Assembly: GCA_016715245.1 (NCBI GenBank)
Contig: JADKAS010000010.1
Span: 1-64,000 of the forward strand
DNA: 64,000 nt
Direction of reading: 5' to 3'
DNA from: Saprospiraceae bacterium
GTDB lineage: Bacteria; Bacteroidota; Bacteroidia; Chitinophagales; Saprospiraceae
The notes below the pieces were generated by a model, which saw only the letters and a program-made list of their open reading frames with translations, had not been told where the DNA came from and did no database searches. Below are positions 1 through 7,973 of the stretch, piece after piece. Position numbers and translations under genes: made by a program. Every line of letters begins with the position of its first letter. Position 1 is the stretch's first letter.

Positions 1-60
1 ACGCTGCGGACGGTCGCCAGTACTAGCCGTTGGCAGTAATGCTACGAGCGACCGTCAAAA
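1..60. repeat. attC-like palindrome, cut by the window edge
   Basis: Perfect 9-bp inverted arms GACGGTCGC (9-17) and GCGACCGTC (48-56) flank a 30-nt spacer containing CCGTTGGCAG. The stretch CGCTGCG..GTCGCCAGT recurs in similar form at about 5446-5466, so this is probably one of several related intergenic elements that separate single-gene units in the first 5.5 kb. Its outer half may lie beyond the edge. Integron-type identity is an inference. Confidence 0.4.
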
Positions 61-70
61 CTGACAGAGA

Positions 71-415
71 TTACTTTGACGACTTTTTCAAATCTTTCAA
101 ACCCCAATCGGACATACTATCAATTATCGGCAACAAAGTTTGACCGTATTTTGAAATTTTGTATTCCACTCTTGGCGGAATTTCTGCATAAATGATACGT
201 TCAAGAATTTTATCTTCTTCCATTTCACGAAGTTGGTTGACCAACATTTGCTTACTAATATCAGGAATAGCCTTTTGCAACATTGAGAATCGGTTGCAAT
301 CTTTTCGTATTAAATGAATAATGACAGGTTTCCATTTTCCCCCAATCTTATTCAGACAATGGGTAACAGGACAATTATTCGGATTAAATTCTTTCGTTTT
401 TCTTTTATTTTCCAT
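71..415 (-). CDS. HxlR-family winged-helix transcriptional regulator
   Basis: The 114-residue protein matches the HxlR layout: an N-terminal Cys region (CPVTHCLNKIGGKW, about residues 15-28) that in relatives can sense electrophiles or redox state, a winged helix (about 30-85) with LVNQLREMEEDKILER as the recognition region, and a C-terminal dimerisation helix. It is transcribed away from a small exported protein and a quinone-oxidoreductase-like gene. HxlR/YodB-type regulators commonly repress a divergent oxidoreductase, so control of the neighbours through the 416-515 spacer is likely. Family assignment is secure; the ligand and targets are inferred. Confidence 0.85.
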   Translation of the reverse strand: MENKRKTKEFNPNNCPVTHCLNKIGGKWKPVIIHLIRKDCNRFSMLQKAIPDISKQMLVNQLREMEEDKILERIIYAEIPPRVEYKISKYGQTLLPIIDSMSDWGLKDLKKSSK

Positions 416-478
416 TGGTCTATTATTTTAGACTATTACGATATTTACAGACTACATTATTTATTTGGACAAAGTTAA

Positions 479-486
479 TAAATTTG
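479..486 (+). promoter_or_regulatory. -7 box (TAAATTTG) ahead of the exported-protein gene
   Basis: TAAATTTG fits the Bacteroidota -7 consensus TAnnTTTG and lies 29 bp before the ATG at 516. No convincing -33 box was found at the usual distance. The AT-rich 100-bp divergent spacer would also hold the promoter of the HxlR gene. Confidence 0.45.
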
Positions 487-515
487 CACCATTGTTAACA
501 AATAAATTTTAGAAT

Positions 516-830
516 ATGGTCACAAAGAAAATCCTAATTGGAACATTGCTGATAATTGTTTCAGCAATTGGCGTAAAGGCGTTTGCACATTCTCGTCTTT
601 CAAAAGAAGAAAAGGTAAAACACATTACCGAAAAAATGGCAAAGAAACTTTCGCTTACTGATGAGCAAAAAGCAAAAGTATTTCAAATCAACCTTGACAG
701 AGCCAACGGACACGAAGACGCTTACAAGCAAGGCAGAAAAAAAGAAGTAATCCAAAATGCCGTAGCAAAATGGAGAACCGATTTAAAGCAAGTTTTAAAC
801 GTTGAACAAGCACAAAAATTGAAAATCTAA
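516..830 (+). CDS. small exported Spy/CpxP-like (LTXXQ-type) protein
   Basis: The 104-residue product has an N-terminal hydrophobic signal segment (about 5-24, ending near AFAHS) followed by a charged helical body with the LSLTDEQKAKVFQINLDRA stretch, reminiscent of LTXXQ/Spy-type periplasmic helical proteins. The stop codon overlaps the next ATG by one base (TAATG), so it is translationally coupled to the oxidoreductase-like reading frame. Function is unknown; a periplasmic stress or chaperone-like role is only suggested by the fold resemblance. Confidence 0.6.
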   Translation: MVTKKILIGTLLIIVSAIGVKAFAHSRLSKEEKVKHITEKMAKKLSLTDEQKAKVFQINLDRANGHEDAYKQGRKKEVIQNAVAKWRTDLKQVLNVEQAQKLKI

Positions 831-1806
831 TGAAAGCCATTATTCGTCAAAAAGCAGGCAAAGAATTTTCAACAATGAAAGTTCAAAATATAGAAAGCTC
901 AAAAGCGCAATCGGGCGAATTGAAAATAAAAATGTTGAGTAGCCGAATTAATCCTGTTGATATGGATTTAATGAAAGGTTTTCCTTCATTAAAGTACAAA
1001 AATCCGCAAATTGGTGGAATAGATGGTGCTGGTGTTGTATTAGAAGTTGGACAAAATGTAAAAGATTTCTCTGTGGGTGAAAATGTCTTTTTTTACAGAT
1101 TGTTTAGTGACATTGGAACTTGGGCAGAAGAAATTACAATTCCAGCAAACTATTGTGCAAAAATCCCAACCATCATAGACGTTAAAGAAGCAGGAACAAT
1201 TGCGTTACCTTTGCTTACAGCCTATGATAGTTTGACACAACTCAACGCGAAGAAGGGAGAAAAAATCCTCATTCACGGAGTTGGCGGTGGTGTAGGTTTT
1301 CAGGCATTGCAAATAGCCAAACAATTGGGACTTTTTGTAATTGGCACAGGCAGTCAATCGGACAAAGCTGTTTTGGACAAAGCAGGACTTGACCAATTTA
1401 TCGACTACAAAACACAAGACTTTTCGCAAGTATTGAAAGTAAAAAGAAGTTGACTATGTTTTGATGTGCTTGGTGATGACATTCTGAAAAATCCATTGCT
1501 TTGCAACCCAAAAGTAGTTTCTGTAAAGTTTGTTGATACTTCAAATATGCACAAAGCAGGTGTAAATTTGCCAGAATTATGAAATGGTTGATGAAAATGA
1601 TGATGAGTAAATTCGTGAAATTAGCAAAGAAAAACAATGTAGAAATCATTGGACAAGTGACAGGAGCAAACGGAAAAATGTTGCAAAAGGCAGTTGACTT
1701 AATAAGTGTAAACTATATTTCAAGAAACTTTAAATCACTATCATTAACGGACATTTCAACAAACGGGCTGACTAAAACTGATGTTGGGAAAGTGATAGTC
1801 TTCTGA
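830..1806 (+). pseudogene. zinc-type alcohol dehydrogenase/quinone oxidoreductase, frameshifted
   Basis: The first 207 codons encode a medium-chain dehydrogenase of the quinone-oxidoreductase type: a GroES-like N-terminus (about 25-120) and the NADPH-binding GVGGGVGFQALQIAK turn (about 148-162). The frame breaks near 1447, again near 1457, and again near 1580, but the missing parts remain readable (DYV, then FDVLGDDILKNP, then MKWLMKMMMSKF) and the family's normal end GKVIVF is present at 1789-1803. Repairing three single-base shifts gives a protein of about 325 residues, the usual length. Either a recently inactivated gene or uncorrected indels. It forms an operon with the upstream exported protein and is probably under the divergent HxlR regulator. 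Confidence 0.8.
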
Positions 1807-1826
1807 TAAAAAAAATAAGCACTACT

Positions 1827-1955
1827 GCCAACAGCGGTTTTGCGTCAGGCGGGGTTTAGTGCTTCGTTTGACGCTTTTTGCTATATTTGAACTGTGGTTC
1901 TTCGTGTCAAGTTCAGTGCTAAAAATCCCGCCCGAACGCAAAGCCGCAAAACGTG
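1827..1955. repeat. attC-like imperfect palindrome abutting the group II intron
   Basis: The left arm (1834-1857, GCGGTTTTGCGTCAGGCGGG...) pairs with the right arm (1925-1947, ...CCCGCCCGAACGCAAAGCCGC) with a few mismatches and bulges, around a spacer of about 67 nt. A TGCCAAC box sits at the outer left end. The arrangement, long bulged arms with a short conserved outer box, resembles integron attC sites. The right outer box is not seen because the group II intron begins at about 1953-1955. Confidence 0.5.
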
Positions 1956-2514
1956 TGTGTCTTGAACAACCTATGAAGATAGGTTGATACTGTATGATAG
2001 ATGAGAGTAGGTCTCTCGGTGGCGACCGTCAGGGGTAGCTGCCAAACCGCCTTAAGGTGTCTCGTCAATGTTGACGAGACGAAAGACAAATGTGCTGAAC
2101 GTTAAGGAAAAACGGTTGCATTGACAGTCGTAGGTGAGTGTACAGGAGTTGAACGAAAGTGAACCAATGATGAAGCCTCGTAAGGGCAATAGAAGTTATC
2201 AAAAGCAGGCAGTTACGTTTGTGCTTGCGATAGAGTCATGTGGCTACTCTACATGATTAATGTATCGGGTGACCTGATTTCTGGATACATGATAGCCGGG
2301 GTTAAGTTGGCAAGAACTGTATATAGGCTATTATATGGAACAAGAGAAGTCAACATCGCACTGTAAAATCGAGAGAGGAAACAGTCAGAAAAGGGATAAT
2401 CTGAGATGTTGGTGGCAGACCAAATCGTAGTAGTGATGAAGCCTCTGTAATGGAGAAGGAGCGAAGGGTTTGGCATGTTTAGTTTACAAAACAATTGACA
2501 ACCGATCAAAAGGG

Positions 2515-3738
2515 ATGACTGATTATTTTGAGACAAAATCACAACCAATCACCAAACTGATGGTGTGGCAGGCGTACAAGGAAGTAAGAGCCAATAAGGG
2601 AAGCTATGGCATAGACAGAATGAGTTGGGAATACTTAGATGAGAATCGAAGTAAGGAGCTCTACAAACTATGGAATAGGCTGACATCAGGCGCGTACTTT
2701 CCAGCACCTGTCAGACAAGTAGCTATACAGAAACGAGGTGGCGGCGAGCGCCTTTTGGGCATACCGACACTGCTTGACAGGATAGCACAGCAAGTAGTAA
2801 AGAGACATCTGGAGCAGATAGTTGAGCCATTGTTTCATACGGATTCCTATGGTTACAGGCCCAATAAGAGTGCACATGATGCAGTTCGTCAATCTAATGC
2901 AAGAACATTAAACCATGATTTTGTAATTGATATAGACATTAAAGGGTTCTTTGACAACATAGATCATAATCTGATGATGAAAGCAGTGAAACATTTCTGT
3001 AGCGACAGATGGGTACTGATGTATGTAAAGAGATGGCTTGAGGCGGGAGTAGTGAGTAAGGAGGGCATTTACAGAGACACGATGACAGGTACACCACAGG
3101 GTGGCGTTATTAGTCCCCTGTTAGCCAATTTATTTCTACATGTAGTCTTCGACAAATGGATGGAAATTTTCCATCCAGAGAAACCATTTGAGCGATATGC
3201 AGATGACATTGTGGTACATTGCAAGACGGAGAAGCAGGCTTTATTTATGTTGAAAATCATAAAAGAAAGAATGCAACAATGTCATTTGGAATTGCATCCA
3301 CTAAAGACAAAGATTGTAAATCTAAGAGGTGAGTCCATAGGGATTTATCCAAAGAAGTATGATTTTCTGGGATTCAGCATTAAGCCAACGGGCGTCAAGA
3401 CAAAACAAGGAGTTAAGAGCATACCTGGTACATTTGTGAGTATTAAATCGAGAACTGGTATACTGAGCAAATTCAACAGCTGGTCGATTCACAAGAAGCG
3501 AAAGCCCATAGAGTTGTTAGCGAAGGAATTAAATCCAATGATACGTGGTATCATCAACTATTATCACAAGTTTGAGAATGGAAGTATGCGTTACGTATGG
3601 AATCAGCTCAATGCCAGACTACTTAAGTGGGTAAAATGGGAGAAAGGATTGTATAAGTATGCAGCCATTCGTTGGCTTAAGTCAAAATACAAAGAGAATC
3701 CTAATCTATTTGCTCATTGGAGATTGGTATATCCTTAA
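2515..3738 (+). CDS. ltrA: group II intron reverse transcriptase/maturase
   Basis: The protein (407 residues from the ATG at 2515, preceded by AAAAGGG) has the reverse transcriptase palm with FFDNIDH, GTPQGGVISPLLANLFLH and the catalytic YADD, then the maturase X domain (FLGFSIKP, GIINYYHKF). It ends soon after, with no HNH endonuclease, as in the short ORFs of several bacterial group II classes that use replication forks or hairpins as targets. A TTG 45 bp upstream is in frame but lacks a better ribosome site. It would splice its own intron RNA and reverse-transcribe it into a target. Confidence 0.93.
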   Translation: MTDYFETKSQPITKLMVWQAYKEVRANKGSYGIDRMSWEYLDENRSKELYKLWNRLTSGAYFPAPVRQVAIQKRGGGERLLGIPTLLDRIAQQVVKRHLEQIVEPLFHTDSYGYRPNKSAHDAVRQSNARTLNHDFVIDIDIKGFFDNIDHNLMMKAVKHFCSDRWVLMYVKRWLEAGVVSKEGIYRDTMTGTPQGGVISPLLANLFLHVVFDKWMEIFHPEKPFERYADDIVVHCKTEKQALFMLKIIKERMQQCHLELHPLKTKIVNLRGESIGIYPKKYDFLGFSIKPTGVKTKQGVKSIPGTFVSIKSRTGILSKFNSWSIHKKRKPIELLAKELNPMIRGIINYYHKFENGSMRYVWNQLNARLLKWVKWEKGLYKYAAIRWLKSKYKENPNLFAHWRLVYP

Positions 3739-3773
3739 AGGTATATTATCTTTGTGTGATTTACAAACATGAA

Positions 3774-3807
3774 GAGCCGTATGAAGGGAGACTTTCACGT
3801 ACGGTTC
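3774..3807 (+). ncRNA. group II intron domain V hairpin
   Basis: A 34-nt hairpin starting GAGCCGTATG and ending ACGTACGGTTC, with a distal stem TGAAGG/CTTTCA closed by a GAGA (GNRA) tetraloop. This is the catalytic core signature of group II introns, and its exact 34-nt length supports a functional ribozyme. Confidence 0.9.
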
Positions 3808-3912
3808 CGTGAGAACGTAGGGGTGAGATTCCCCTGCGTGACTCGATTCCCAGCAACCGTATGAACCATACAGTTCAAAAATTGACAAAGGTATAAAAGC
3901 AGACAACTCAAG

Positions 3913-4359
3913 ATGAATTTAAGACTAATAACACTAAATGAAGACAAGACAAGTGAAGAGTATACTTCTGCAGAATGTCAGGAACTTTTAAACATGTATA
4001 TTGATTTTTATCCTAAAATAGGTTTCAACATCCCTTGGGTTGGTTACTTTGTAGTTAGACAAGATCAAATTGTCGGCTCTTGCGGTTTCGTTGGACAACC
4101 AAAAGATGGAAAAGTTGAAATTGCTTATTGGACATTTAAAGATTTTGAAGGACAAGGCATTGCTTCTTTTGCTTGCCAAGAACTTGTTACTATTGCTCAT
4201 CAGATAGATCCAAGTTTGACAATAACTGCAAAGACAGCACCCGAAAACAATGCTTCAACAAAAATTTTAGCGAACAACAATTTTATATTTGCAGAAATTG
4301 TGCAAGACGATGAAATTGGAGATGCTTGGCTTTGGGTAAATAAAGGATCGACCGATTAA
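3913..4359 (+). CDS. GNAT-family N-acetyltransferase
   Basis: The 148-residue protein shows the GNAT fold: strand IVGSCGFVG (about 54-62), strand VEIAYWTFKDF (about 69-79), the acetyl-CoA pyrophosphate loop EGQGIAS (about 80-86), and the C-terminal NNASTKILANNNF helix (about 113-125) typical of RimJ/RimL-like enzymes. It stands alone between palindromic elements, as a single-gene cassette would. The substrate cannot be told; a small molecule or protein N-terminus is usual for the family. Confidence 0.85.
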   Translation: MNLRLITLNEDKTSEEYTSAECQELLNMYIDFYPKIGFNIPWVGYFVVRQDQIVGSCGFVGQPKDGKVEIAYWTFKDFEGQGIASFACQELVTIAHQIDPSLTITAKTAPENNASTKILANNNFIFAEIVQDDEIGDAWLWVNKGSTD

Positions 4360-4367
4360 ACGCGTTA

Positions 4368-4566
4368 TACTGCTAACATAATATTGCAGCAAGTGGGGCT
4401 GGACAAACAAACTTCAACTAATTGCAAATCCAAACTTCAGTTCGGGCTGGACAAGCAAACATCAACTAAAGTAAAAAATTTCAACATTAATTTTTTAATT
4501 TAGCTACAGTAACGGGCAGACGGAATGTTAATATCCCACCTGCAGCAATACCTGGATGTTATACGG
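4368..4566. repeat. attC-like palindrome with internal direct repeats
   Basis: The left arm (about 4377-4401, GCTAACAT..ATTGCAGCAAGTGGG) pairs with the right arm (about 4536-4563, CCCACCTGCAGCAATACCTGGATGTTA) with bulges. Outer boxes read GTTATAC on both sides. Inside lie two near-identical direct repeats of GGGCTGGACAA(A/G)CAAAC(T/A)TCAACTAA (about 4396-4421 and 4444-4469). It separates the acetyltransferase from the toxin-antitoxin pair. Confidence 0.5.
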
Positions 4567-4612
4567 GATGGAAAAAGGGGCACTAAATTTTCACATTGTG
4601 AAACAAATGCAC

Positions 4613-4620
4613 TACCTTTG
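4613..4620 (+). promoter_or_regulatory. -7 box (TACCTTTG) for higBA
   Basis: A perfect TAnnTTTG box ends only 4 nt before the ATG at 4625. Given the usual 4-7 nt from this box to the start site, transcription would begin at or next to the A of the ATG, giving a leaderless mRNA. Confidence 0.6.
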
Positions 4621-4624
4621 TACT

Positions 4625-4960
4625 ATGAAGGTACATGTGATCAAGTTAAAGACCATTCATGATTATATAAATGAGAATAAGAACTCGTCTCAATATTTTA
4701 AAATTTGGGTAAGATTAATATCTAATGCAGATTGGGAAAAGCCACAAGATATAGTAATTACATTTGGAAGTGCGGATATTTTAGGGAAAGGAAGTGAGCG
4801 GGTTGTGTTTAATATCGGAAGGAATAAATATAGAATGATATGTACATATTATTTTGGATTAAAAAACGTTCATCTGTACATAAATTGGATAGGATCTCAT
4901 AAAGAATACGACAAAATATGTGGAGAAAACTTACAATTTAAAATTGATACATATAAATAG
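4625..4960 (+). CDS. higB: type II toxin HigB (mRNA interferase)
   Basis: The 111-residue protein starting MKVHVIKLKTIHDY matches the HigB_toxin family: central RLISNADWEKPQDIVITFG (about 28-46), and a C-terminal NIGRNKYRMICTYYF and YINWIGSHKEYDKI region (about 58-93), where HigB toxins place their basic and His catalytic residues. The toxin gene comes first, as is usual for hig loci, and the antitoxin follows after 5 nt. An in-frame start 69 nt upstream is rejected because the promoter box lies downstream of it. The toxin would cleave translated mRNA when the antitoxin is degraded. Confidence 0.85.
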   Translation: MKVHVIKLKTIHDYINENKNSSQYFKIWVRLISNADWEKPQDIVITFGSADILGKGSERVVFNIGRNKYRMICTYYFGLKNVHLYINWIGSHKEYDKICGENLQFKIDTYK

Positions 4961-4965
4961 ATAAA

Positions 4966-5409
4966 ATGGAATATAAATTAATCAAATCAGAATCGCAATA
5001 CGAATCATATTGTAACAAACTGCATGAACTTGTAAAAAACCCATTAACAAGAGAAAGTGATGATGTAGAATTGTTGACGCTTTTAATTGAAAAGTGGGAT
5101 ACAGATAATATCAAATTTACAAAACTTAATCCGATAGAAACGATCAAAGCATTAATGGCAGAACATAACCTAAATTCAACGGATTTAAGCAAAATTTTAA
5201 ACCTATCAAAAGGCACGGTTTCAAAAATGTTAAATTATAACAAAGGTCTGTCAAAAGAAACAATTAGAAATTTGTCAGTATACTTTAAATTAAACCAAGA
5301 AATATTCAATCAACCATACAAATTGGAAAATGAAATAAATCGTAAAATTAAAGATGCACCATTGATGAATACTAAAAAAACAATAAGTAAATTAAATCTC
5401 CCCGCATAA
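4966..5409 (+). CDS. higA: antitoxin HigA (XRE-type helix-turn-helix)
   Basis: The 147-residue protein has an N-terminal helical region (about 1-55) that would contact the toxin and a helix-turn-helix (about 60-110: IKALMAEHNLNSTDLSKIL...GTVSKMLNYNKGLSKETIRNLS). This arrangement is the common HigA layout. It would neutralise HigB and repress the shared promoter; the locus sits in the cassette-like region, where toxin-antitoxin pairs often stabilise arrays. Confidence 0.85.
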   Translation: MEYKLIKSESQYESYCNKLHELVKNPLTRESDDVELLTLLIEKWDTDNIKFTKLNPIETIKALMAEHNLNSTDLSKILNLSKGTVSKMLNYNKGLSKETIRNLSVYFKLNQEIFNQPYKLENEINRKIKDAPLMNTKKTISKLNLPA

Positions 5410-5482
5410 CAATGGATCGGACCTACAGACTTGCTATCGCTGCGTCCGTCGCCAGTGCCGCCCATTCTTCGTTATGTGTAAT
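5402..5482. repeat. attC-like palindrome after higA
   Basis: GCATAACAATGG (from about 5404) pairs with CCATTCTTCGTTATG (about 5464-5478) around an interior that includes CGCTGCGTCCGTCGCCAGT, closely similar to positions 3-21 of the window. The outer boxes TAACA/GTTATG are like those of Vibrio-type attC sites. This is the last such element and marks the right edge of the cassette-like region. Confidence 0.45.
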
Positions 5483-5526
5483 TTGATCCTTGTATAAACA
5501 GTATTATTAACTAATGCATTACAGCC

Positions 5527-7503
5527 ATGAACAATCAAATAAAAGTTAAGAAGAAGTTGGCAAAAGAAGGCTTGCTGCCTTTGCACCCTTTAAAATCTAC
5601 TCCTATTATTTCAGATAAGAAGGTCAAATTCCAACTTGCAATATTTATTGCCATTTTTTCCTTTGCTTTGTATATTAACAGTATTGACTCCGACTACGTG
5701 CTTGATGATGCGGCTGTTATCGTTCAAAATAGCGTAGTCAGCAAAGGCTTAAAGGGAATTCCCACTCTTCTCCAAACAGAAAATTGGTATGGCTATTCAG
5801 AAGGAATCAGAGGGCCAATGTATCGCCCTGCTTCAATGGTAATGTTTGCTATAGAGTGGCATTTCTTTCCGAACAATCCGCATGTAAGTCATTTTATAAA
5901 TGTTCTTCTATATAGCGCAACCTGTTTTCTGCTGTTTATCCTCCTCTGCAATTTGTTTGAAAATAAAAACTTGCTTTTACCATTTGTTTGCACTCTGCTT
6001 TATGCAACACACCCTATACATACGGAAGTGGTGGATAATATTAAAAGCCGCGATGAGTTGTTGTGCTTTTTCTTCAGCATCATTGCCACTTTGTTTTTCT
6101 TAAAATATTATTCAAACAAAATTACTTCATCATTGCTTTTTGCATGCCTGTTTTATTTTCTGTCATTGCTTTCGAAAGAATCGGGAATAACTTTTTTAGC
6201 CGTTATTCCTATAATATTCTTTTTTTTCAAAGAAATCGACCTGAAAAAAATCGGCATCATTGTTCTGTCATTAGTTATGGTCAGCAGCATTTATTTGCTG
6301 ATTCGCCAGTCCATTATTGCCGCAATGCCCGTTGTTGCACAAATACAATTAATTGACAATTCACTACTAGGCTCTGAAAACAATTCAGTCAGAATAGCCA
6401 CCGCGTTTTATATTCTGCTGCAATACTTCAAGTTGTTAATCTTTCCACATCCGCTTTCACATGATTATTCATTTGCGCAAATATCACTTCAATCACTTTC
6501 CTCACCGCCAGCAATTGCCGCTTTTCTTATTTGCATTTTCCTGGCAATTTATGCCGCAATGGAGATGCGGAAAAAAACCATCGTTGCATTTGCTATTATC
6601 TTTTTCTTTATTACAGTTGCACCTGTCTCAAACATATTCCTTTTAATCGGAAGTACAATGGCAGAAAGATTTATGTACACTCTCTCATTGGCTTTTTGTA
6701 TTGTTCTGGCATTAATCCTTTTGAAAGTATTCAAACGTAATATCAACCATGCACCGGCAACGGGGCTCAAACAATTCTTTTCTTCAAATGCGTCTGTAAT
6801 ACTGATTACTTTTTTAGTAGCCGGTCTTTTTTCACTTAAAACCCTCGCACGGAATAAGGATTGGAAAGACAATTTTACCTTATTTACTCATGATATAAAA
6901 ACAAGTGACAAGAGTGCACGGGCACATTACAATTTGGGTGCCACTTTGATAAAAGACAAATACGACAAATCCATTACTCCTGAAGAAAAGCAAAGCGTTC
7001 TTCTTCAAGCACAGACTGAATTGAAAAAGGCTTTAGCTATTCTACCTGACTATTACGATGTAAATAGAGAGTTAGCCCGGAATTATTTTCTGAATAATGA
7101 ATTTGAAAAGGCTATTATTGAAGCCGATAATTATTTGAAAGTAGATAAATCAAAGGCTGACGTCTACATTATCAGGGGAGGCGGATGGTTTGGATTAGAA
7201 CTGTTTGAAAACGCTATCAACGATTATCAAAAAGCAATTGAACTGGATCCGAAGAATGCATTAGCGTATAAAAATTTAGGTAGGAGTTATGCATATCTGA
7301 ATCAGTATTCTAAAGCGATTGAATGCTTTCAAAAAGCTAGTGAATTTAATTCTGCTGACAGTGAAAATTATTTATACATTGGAAGATCATACCAATTTAT
7401 GGGCGACAGTACACAAGCAAAGCCATTTATTGAAAAAGCAGAAAGTCTCAAAAATGGAATTAAAAAATTAAAAAAAAGAAGGGCTTTGAGAGGTAAACAA
7501 TAA
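5527..7503 (+). CDS. TMTC-like membrane glycosyltransferase with TPR tail
   Basis: The 658-residue protein has a GT-C-type membrane domain (about 35-425, roughly ten hydrophobic segments) opening with the acidic loop DSDYVLDDAAVI (about 53-64), which matches the first loop motif of TMTC/PMT-type O-mannosyltransferases; RPASMVMF and HTEVVDNIKSRDELLCF are further loop motifs of the family. A soluble C-terminal part (about 455-640) carries at least four tetratricopeptide repeats. The GT-C fold suggests transfer of a sugar from a lipid-linked donor to exported proteins, with the TPRs holding the acceptor. Activity is inferred from family resemblance only. Confidence 0.75.
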   Translation: MNNQIKVKKKLAKEGLLPLHPLKSTPIISDKKVKFQLAIFIAIFSFALYINSIDSDYVLDDAAVIVQNSVVSKGLKGIPTLLQTENWYGYSEGIRGPMYRPASMVMFAIEWHFFPNNPHVSHFINVLLYSATCFLLFILLCNLFENKNLLLPFVCTLLYATHPIHTEVVDNIKSRDELLCFFFSIIATLFFLKYYSNKITSSLLFACLFYFLSLLSKESGITFLAVIPIIFFFFKEIDLKKIGIIVLSLVMVSSIYLLIRQSIIAAMPVVAQIQLIDNSLLGSENNSVRIATAFYILLQYFKLLIFPHPLSHDYSFAQISLQSLSSPPAIAAFLICIFLAIYAAMEMRKKTIVAFAIIFFFITVAPVSNIFLLIGSTMAERFMYTLSLAFCIVLALILLKVFKRNINHAPATGLKQFFSSNASVILITFLVAGLFSLKTLARNKDWKDNFTLFTHDIKTSDKSARAHYNLGATLIKDKYDKSITPEEKQSVLLQAQTELKKALAILPDYYDVNRELARNYFLNNEFEKAIIEADNYLKVDKSKADVYIIRGGGWFGLELFENAINDYQKAIELDPKNALAYKNLGRSYAYLNQYSKAIECFQKASEFNSADSENYLYIGRSYQFMGDSTQAKPFIEKAESLKNGIKKLKKRRALRGKQ

Positions 7504-7589
7504 GATGTAGTTCTGAAGGATTATCAAAATGGTTAATTAAGTTCATAGGGGATTCAGAAGTTTTTGGGGTAATAGCGCTAGTCGTTCCA

Positions 7590-7877
7590 TTGGCTATGGA
7601 AAAATGGACAATTCTGACTCCTATTTCGGCCATATGCCTTGGGCTCATTATGATTCCTGTGGCATATATTCACAATAAGAGAAAAGAAATTAAAAATGTA
7701 ATAATTAACATTTTCATATTTACAATTTGTTGTATAATTGCATATTATCGGATAAAAAAAAGTAGAAAGGTAACAGTACACATGAAAGAAGCCTGTCCGA
7801 TCAAAACTAAAGGTTCTCTTGTATTAAAAGATTTCAAACATCCAAAAAAAAACGGTACAGAAAATAGATGTAAGTAA
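7590..7877 (+). CDS. small two-helix membrane protein, function unknown
   Basis: A reading frame of about 95 codons with two hydrophobic stretches (about 8-24 and 38-52) and a basic C-terminal tail. No family was recognised. The start is unclear: TTG at 7590 or ATG at 7596 are possible, and the frame stays open and hydrophobic upstream to the end of the preceding gene without an ATG, so a 5' indel may hide the true start. Confidence 0.4.
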   Translation: MAMEKWTILTPISAICLGLIMIPVAYIHNKRKEIKNVIINIFIFTICCIIAYYRIKKSRKVTVHMKEACPIKTKGSLVLKDFKHPKKNGTENRCK

Positions 7878-7973
7878 GGAAATGTGATAAGAATATTAAT
7901 AAAATGGATACTACTACCTACTGATGTTATAAATAATTTTAATAAAAGCACTTTGTGGTTTTAAAATATAGAA

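Larger units (their letters stand above)
1953..3847 (+). mobile_element. group II intron with encoded reverse transcriptase
   Basis: The element opens with a GTGTG boundary (1953 or 1955), carries about 550 nt of structured RNA before the maturase gene, and ends with recognisable domain V (3774-3807) and domain VI (about 3812-3841, a GGGG/CCCC-based hairpin with an unpaired A as candidate branch point). The 3' boundary is estimated from the distance to that A and may be off by several bases. The intron lies between an attC-like palindrome and the acetyltransferase cassette. All the core pieces look intact, so it may still be mobile. Confidence 0.8.

Noticed and set aside
2470..2514. TTG start for the intron reverse transcriptase
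   Set aside because: The ATG at 2515 has a purine-rich site at the right distance and matches the usual start of the family.
4556..4624. Upstream start for higB
   Set aside because: The -7 promoter box lies inside this stretch, so it is not part of the mRNA.
5404..5478. Rho-independent terminator of higA
   Set aside because: The palindrome is long and bulged with no T-tract and shares words with other inter-cassette elements, so an attC-like role fits better.
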